15,717 nucleotides of DNA from Actinomycetes bacterium (GTDB lineage Bacteria > Actinomycetota > Actinomycetes > Actinomycetales > Cellulomonadaceae), in contig JAEZZV010000145.1 of the NCBI GenBank assembly GCA_023418375.1, positions 1 through 15,717 on the forward strand. The letters run 5' to 3'. Both the position numbers and the translations under genes were made by a program. A model generated the notes under the pieces. The model worked only from the letters and a program-made list of their open reading frames with translations, had not been told where the DNA came from and made no database searches. Below, piece after piece: positions 13,523 through 15,717 of this stretch. Every line of letters starts with the position of its first letter. Position 1 is the stretch's first letter.

Positions 13523-14842
13523 GTGCGCCCCGACCGGATGACGAGGATCATCGCCGCGATCCTGCTGCCGATCGCCGTCGCGACGCTCGTCGGGCTGGTG
13601 GCGCTGTGGCCCACGGGTGAGCCGCCGGCCACGGGGATCGTCGACATGCCGGCGGAGTACCCGACGGCGCGGATCACCGCGGTCGACTCCGAGGAGTGCG
13701 GGGGCACCAACGAGGACCGGCTGCCCAGCGGCGAGATCCCCACGACCGTCCCCTGCCTGCGCCTGCACGTCGAGATCCTCGGAGGTGCGGACGACGGCCG
13801 CGAGCTGACCGTCTGGGCGCCGGCGACGGTGGGCCCGAGGGACGTCCCTGTCGGCTCGCGCATCGTCCTGGTGCACTACCTCGCCACGGACACCGAGCCT
13901 GAGGTCTGGGCCTGGTACGACTTCGCCCGCACGGTGCCGCTCCTGGTGCTCACGGCGGTGTTCGCGCTGGCCGTCGTGGCGGTGGCGCGGATGCGCGGAC
14001 TGCGCGCCCTCGTCGGGCTCGTCGTGGCGTTCGTCGTCATCGGCGCGTTCATGCTCCCCGCGTTGCTGCGCGGCACCGAGCCGCTCGCGGTCGGCCTGGT
14101 GGGCTCGGCGGCGATCATGTTCGTCGTCCTCTACCTCGCGCACGGGTTCTCGCTGCGCACGTCGGTCGCGCTGCTCGGCACGTTCGCGGGACTGGGGGTC
14201 ACGGCGCTCCTCGGCGTGATGGTCGCCGGGGCGGCGCACATCACCGGCATCGAGACCGAGGACACCTACCGCCTCGCCCAGCTCACGGGGCACCTCAACA
14301 GCGACGGCCTGCGGGGCATCTTCCTCGCAGGTGTCGTGCTCGCCGGTCTCGGCGTGCTCAACGACGTCACGATCACGCAGGCGTCGGCGGTCTGGGAGCT
14401 CCGCGCGTCCGACCCGACGGCCTCCTGGCAGACGCTCGTGGCCCGGGGCATGCGCATCGGGCGGGACCACATCGCCTCGACGGTGTACACCATCGCGTTC
14501 GCGTACGCCGGCGCCGCGCTCCCGGTGCTGCTGCTGCTCGAGGTCTACGAGCTCCCCCTGTGGCAGACGATCAGCTCCGGGGAGTTCGCCGAAGAGATCG
14601 CGCGCACGCTCGTCGGCTCGATCGGACTGGTGCTGGCGATCCCCTTGACCACGGCGATCGGCGCGCTCGTCGTGACCTCGGCCCCGCCGCGCCCGGTGCC
14701 CGCAGGCGGGCACGGCCACGGCCATGGACACAGCCATGGACACGGACCGCGCCCCGAGGCTCACGACCCCGGCCGGCACGGCGGCCGGCACGCAGCCGTG
14801 ACGGAGGACCCAGGCCCGGGCGCACAACCTACGGCAAAGTAA
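13523..14842 (+). CDS. YibE/F-family multi-pass membrane protein with His-rich tail
   Basis: 439 aa from GTG 13523. The first membrane segment (about 9-29) is followed by an extracytoplasmic beta-rich domain of about 100 residues (35-135) with a cysteine pair (Cys59, Cys78). At least seven further membrane segments follow from 136 to 385 (near 136-156, 160-182, 186-206, 212-236, 264-283, 320-340 and 363-385). The segment GVLNDVTITQASAVWEL (277-293), with its Asn-Asp, and the region GHLNSDGLRGIFLAG (256-270) are the recognisable YibE/F-like core. The physiological role of this family is not established. The cytoplasmic or external tail has HGHGHGHSHGHG (397-408) and more histidines to about 423, suggesting metal binding; it is encoded partly by a 12-bp repeat. 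It diverges from dusB; the stop codon lies inside a set of 15-bp repeats that precede the next gene. Confidence 0.85.
   Translation: MRPDRMTRIIAAILLPIAVATLVGLVALWPTGEPPATGIVDMPAEYPTARITAVDSEECGGTNEDRLPSGEIPTTVPCLRLHVEILGGADDGRELTVWAPATVGPRDVPVGSRIVLVHYLATDTEPEVWAWYDFARTVPLLVLTAVFALAVVAVARMRGLRALVGLVVAFVVIGAFMLPALLRGTEPLAVGLVGSAAIMFVVLYLAHGFSLRTSVALLGTFAGLGVTALLGVMVAGAAHITGIETEDTYRLAQLTGHLNSDGLRGIFLAGVVLAGLGVLNDVTITQASAVWELRASDPTASWQTLVARGMRIGRDHIASTVYTIAFAYAGAALPVLLLLEVYELPLWQTISSGEFAEEIARTLVGSIGLVLAIPLTTAIGALVVTSAPPRPVPAGGHGHGHGHSHGHGPRPEAHDPGRHGGRHAAVTEDPGPGAQPTAK
14721..14743 (+). repeat. Short tandem repeat coding the His-rich tail
   Basis: GCCATGGACAC occurs at 14721-14731 and again at 14733-14743, a 12-bp period that codes for His/Gly/Ser-type residues. 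It indicates growth of the His-rich tract by slippage. Confidence 0.6.
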
Positions 14843-14871
14843 CCTACGGAACCGTCACCTACGAGAGGCCC
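14827..14871 (+). repeat. Three 15-bp direct repeats upstream of the nitronate-monooxygenase-like gene
   Basis: ACCTACG begins at 14827, 14842 and 14857, an exact 15-bp period; the first two copies extend to ACCTACGG. The second copy includes the inverted repeat ACGG-AA-CCGT (14846-14855), like a TetR-type operator. TAACCT (14840-14845) fits a TAnnnT -10 box and would start transcription about 24 nt before ATG 14876. The first copy overlaps the last codons of the YibE/F gene. Confidence 0.6.
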
Positions 14872-14875
14872 GTCC

Positions 14876-15717
14876 ATGTCGACGACTCCCGCACCTGGCT
14901 CCCGATGGCCGGACCGCCCCCTCCCCCGCCTGATCCAGGGCGGGATGGGCGTCGCCGTGTCGTCGTGGCGGCTGGCGGCCGAGGTGGCCCGCGCCGGCCA
15001 GCTCGGTGTCGTGTCGGGCACGGCCCTCGACCTCGTCCTGGCCCGGCGGCTGCAGGACGGCGACCCCGGCCGCGCCGTGCGGCGCGCGCTCGCCGACTTC
15101 CCCTACCGGGGCGTCGCGGCCGAGATCCTCGACACGTACCTCGCGATCGACGGCCGGGCGTCCGGTGAGCCCTACGGCAAGACCCCGAAGGCCTCGCTCC
15201 AGGCCGGCGCGGAGGCCCAGCGGCTCGCCGTCGTCGCGGGCTTCGTCGAGGTCCACCTCGCCAGGCAGGGCCACGACGGCCTGGTCGGCATCAACCTGCT
15301 CGAGAAGATCCAGCTGTCGACGCCGGCGATCCTCTACGGCGCGATGCTCGCGGGTGTCGACGTCGTGCTCATGGGCGCGGGTATCCCCCGCGAGATCCCG
15401 CACCTGCTCGACGAGCTCGCCGCCCGGCACCGAGGCGAGCTGCCCGTGGACGTGCTCGGCGCCCCGGAGGGCACGCACCGGGTGGTCCTCGACGCCGCGG
15501 AGCTCTTCGACGGCGCACCGCCCACCCTGCACCGCCCGGCGTTCGTCGCGATCGTCTCGGCGGACATCCTGGCCACGCACCTCGCGAAGGACGAGCGGAC
15601 GCGGCCCGACGGGTTCGTCGTCGAGGGCCCGACCGCCGGCGGCCACAACGCGCCCGCGCGCGGCCGCCCGGTGCTCGACGACCTGGGCCAGCCGGTCTTC
15701 GGCCCGCGGGACGAGGC
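14876..15717 (+). CDS. Nitronate monooxygenase-like flavoprotein (2-nitropropane dioxygenase family), cut by window edge
   Basis: The first 280 residues are present and the frame is open to the window end. The start is ATG 14876 with GAGAGG 7 nt upstream. The N-terminus LIQGGMGVAVSSWRLAAEVA (19-38) followed by GQLGVVSGTALD (41-52) is the FMN-binding barrel opening of this family. LVGINLLEKIQLSTPAILYG (136-155), GVDVVLMGAGIPREIP (160-175) and VVEGPTAGGHNAP (248-260), with its His257, are the other conserved blocks. Such enzymes oxidise nitronates with FMN and oxygen, and related members act as enoyl reductases or trans-acting subunits. The insert around 80-130 (YRGVAAEILDTYL and onward) marks a long branch of the family whose substrate I cannot name. 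It is probably controlled by the 15-bp repeats just upstream and separate from the YibE/F gene. Confidence 0.82.
   Translation, partial: MSTTPAPGSRWPDRPLPRLIQGGMGVAVSSWRLAAEVARAGQLGVVSGTALDLVLARRLQDGDPGRAVRRALADFPYRGVAAEILDTYLAIDGRASGEPYGKTPKASLQAGAEAQRLAVVAGFVEVHLARQGHDGLVGINLLEKIQLSTPAILYGAMLAGVDVVLMGAGIPREIPHLLDELAARHRGELPVDVLGAPEGTHRVVLDAAELFDGAPPTLHRPAFVAIVSADILATHLAKDERTRPDGFVVEGPTAGGHNAPARGRPVLDDLGQPVFGPRDE

Noticed and set aside
13466..14827. 453-codon open frame on the minus strand
   Set aside because: Antisense to the YibE/F gene; His/Arg/Asp-rich with no domain. It also runs past the dusB start.
14826..14870. Repeating pentapeptide TYGxV read through the 15-bp repeats
   Set aside because: The frame is a shadow of the end of the YibE/F gene and runs out of frame into the flavoprotein gene; the repeats are better read as DNA sites.

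Overview
The window is very GC-rich with almost exclusively G/C third codon positions, frequent GTG starts, and a maltose ABC operon without its own ATPase. This points to a high-GC actinomycete. The content resembles Cellulomonas and related Micrococcales; that placement is an inference from gene content, not from a search.

Layout. Positions 1-4096 (minus strand) hold a maltose/maltodextrin-type ABC importer operon transcribed malE > malF > malG. A further gene overlaps the malG stop and is cut by the window edge; its 5' end appears frameshifted. Positions 4097-4266 are a divergent control region with several TTGC/GCAA elements around a candidate malE promoter. Positions 4267-7188 (plus strand) hold a LacI-family regulator and a cytoplasmic GH13 alpha-glucosidase. 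Together these form a sugar-responsive unit: the importer brings in maltose or maltodextrins, the glucosidase hydrolyses them, and the regulator most likely controls the divergent promoter. The ATPase would be encoded elsewhere, as with the shared MsiK-type ATPases of actinomycetes.

Positions 7201-12248 (minus strand) are the least conventional part. Three tandem paralogous genes, plus a truncated and frame-broken fourth copy, encode membrane-anchored proteins with PQQ-like beta-propeller repeats. Each intact protein has a short acidic N-terminus, an Arg-rich stretch, one membrane segment, exactly two cysteines at equivalent places and a shared GxxWxxxxxDGS motif in mid-propeller. Each intact gene lacks a Shine-Dalgarno sequence and has a TAnnnT box 5-7 nt before its start codon, with a palindrome just upstream. 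That is the pattern expected of leaderless transcripts with a common promoter layout. I cannot assign a function.

Positions 12249-15717 hold a dusB-type tRNA-dihydrouridine synthase (minus), a divergent YibE/F-family membrane protein with a His-rich tail (plus), and a nitronate-monooxygenase-like flavoprotein cut by the right edge (plus). The last gene is preceded by three direct repeats at an exact 15-bp period. No rRNA, tRNA, CRISPR array, insertion sequence or phage gene was recognised, and no stretch over 300 bases lacks a gene or gene remnant.
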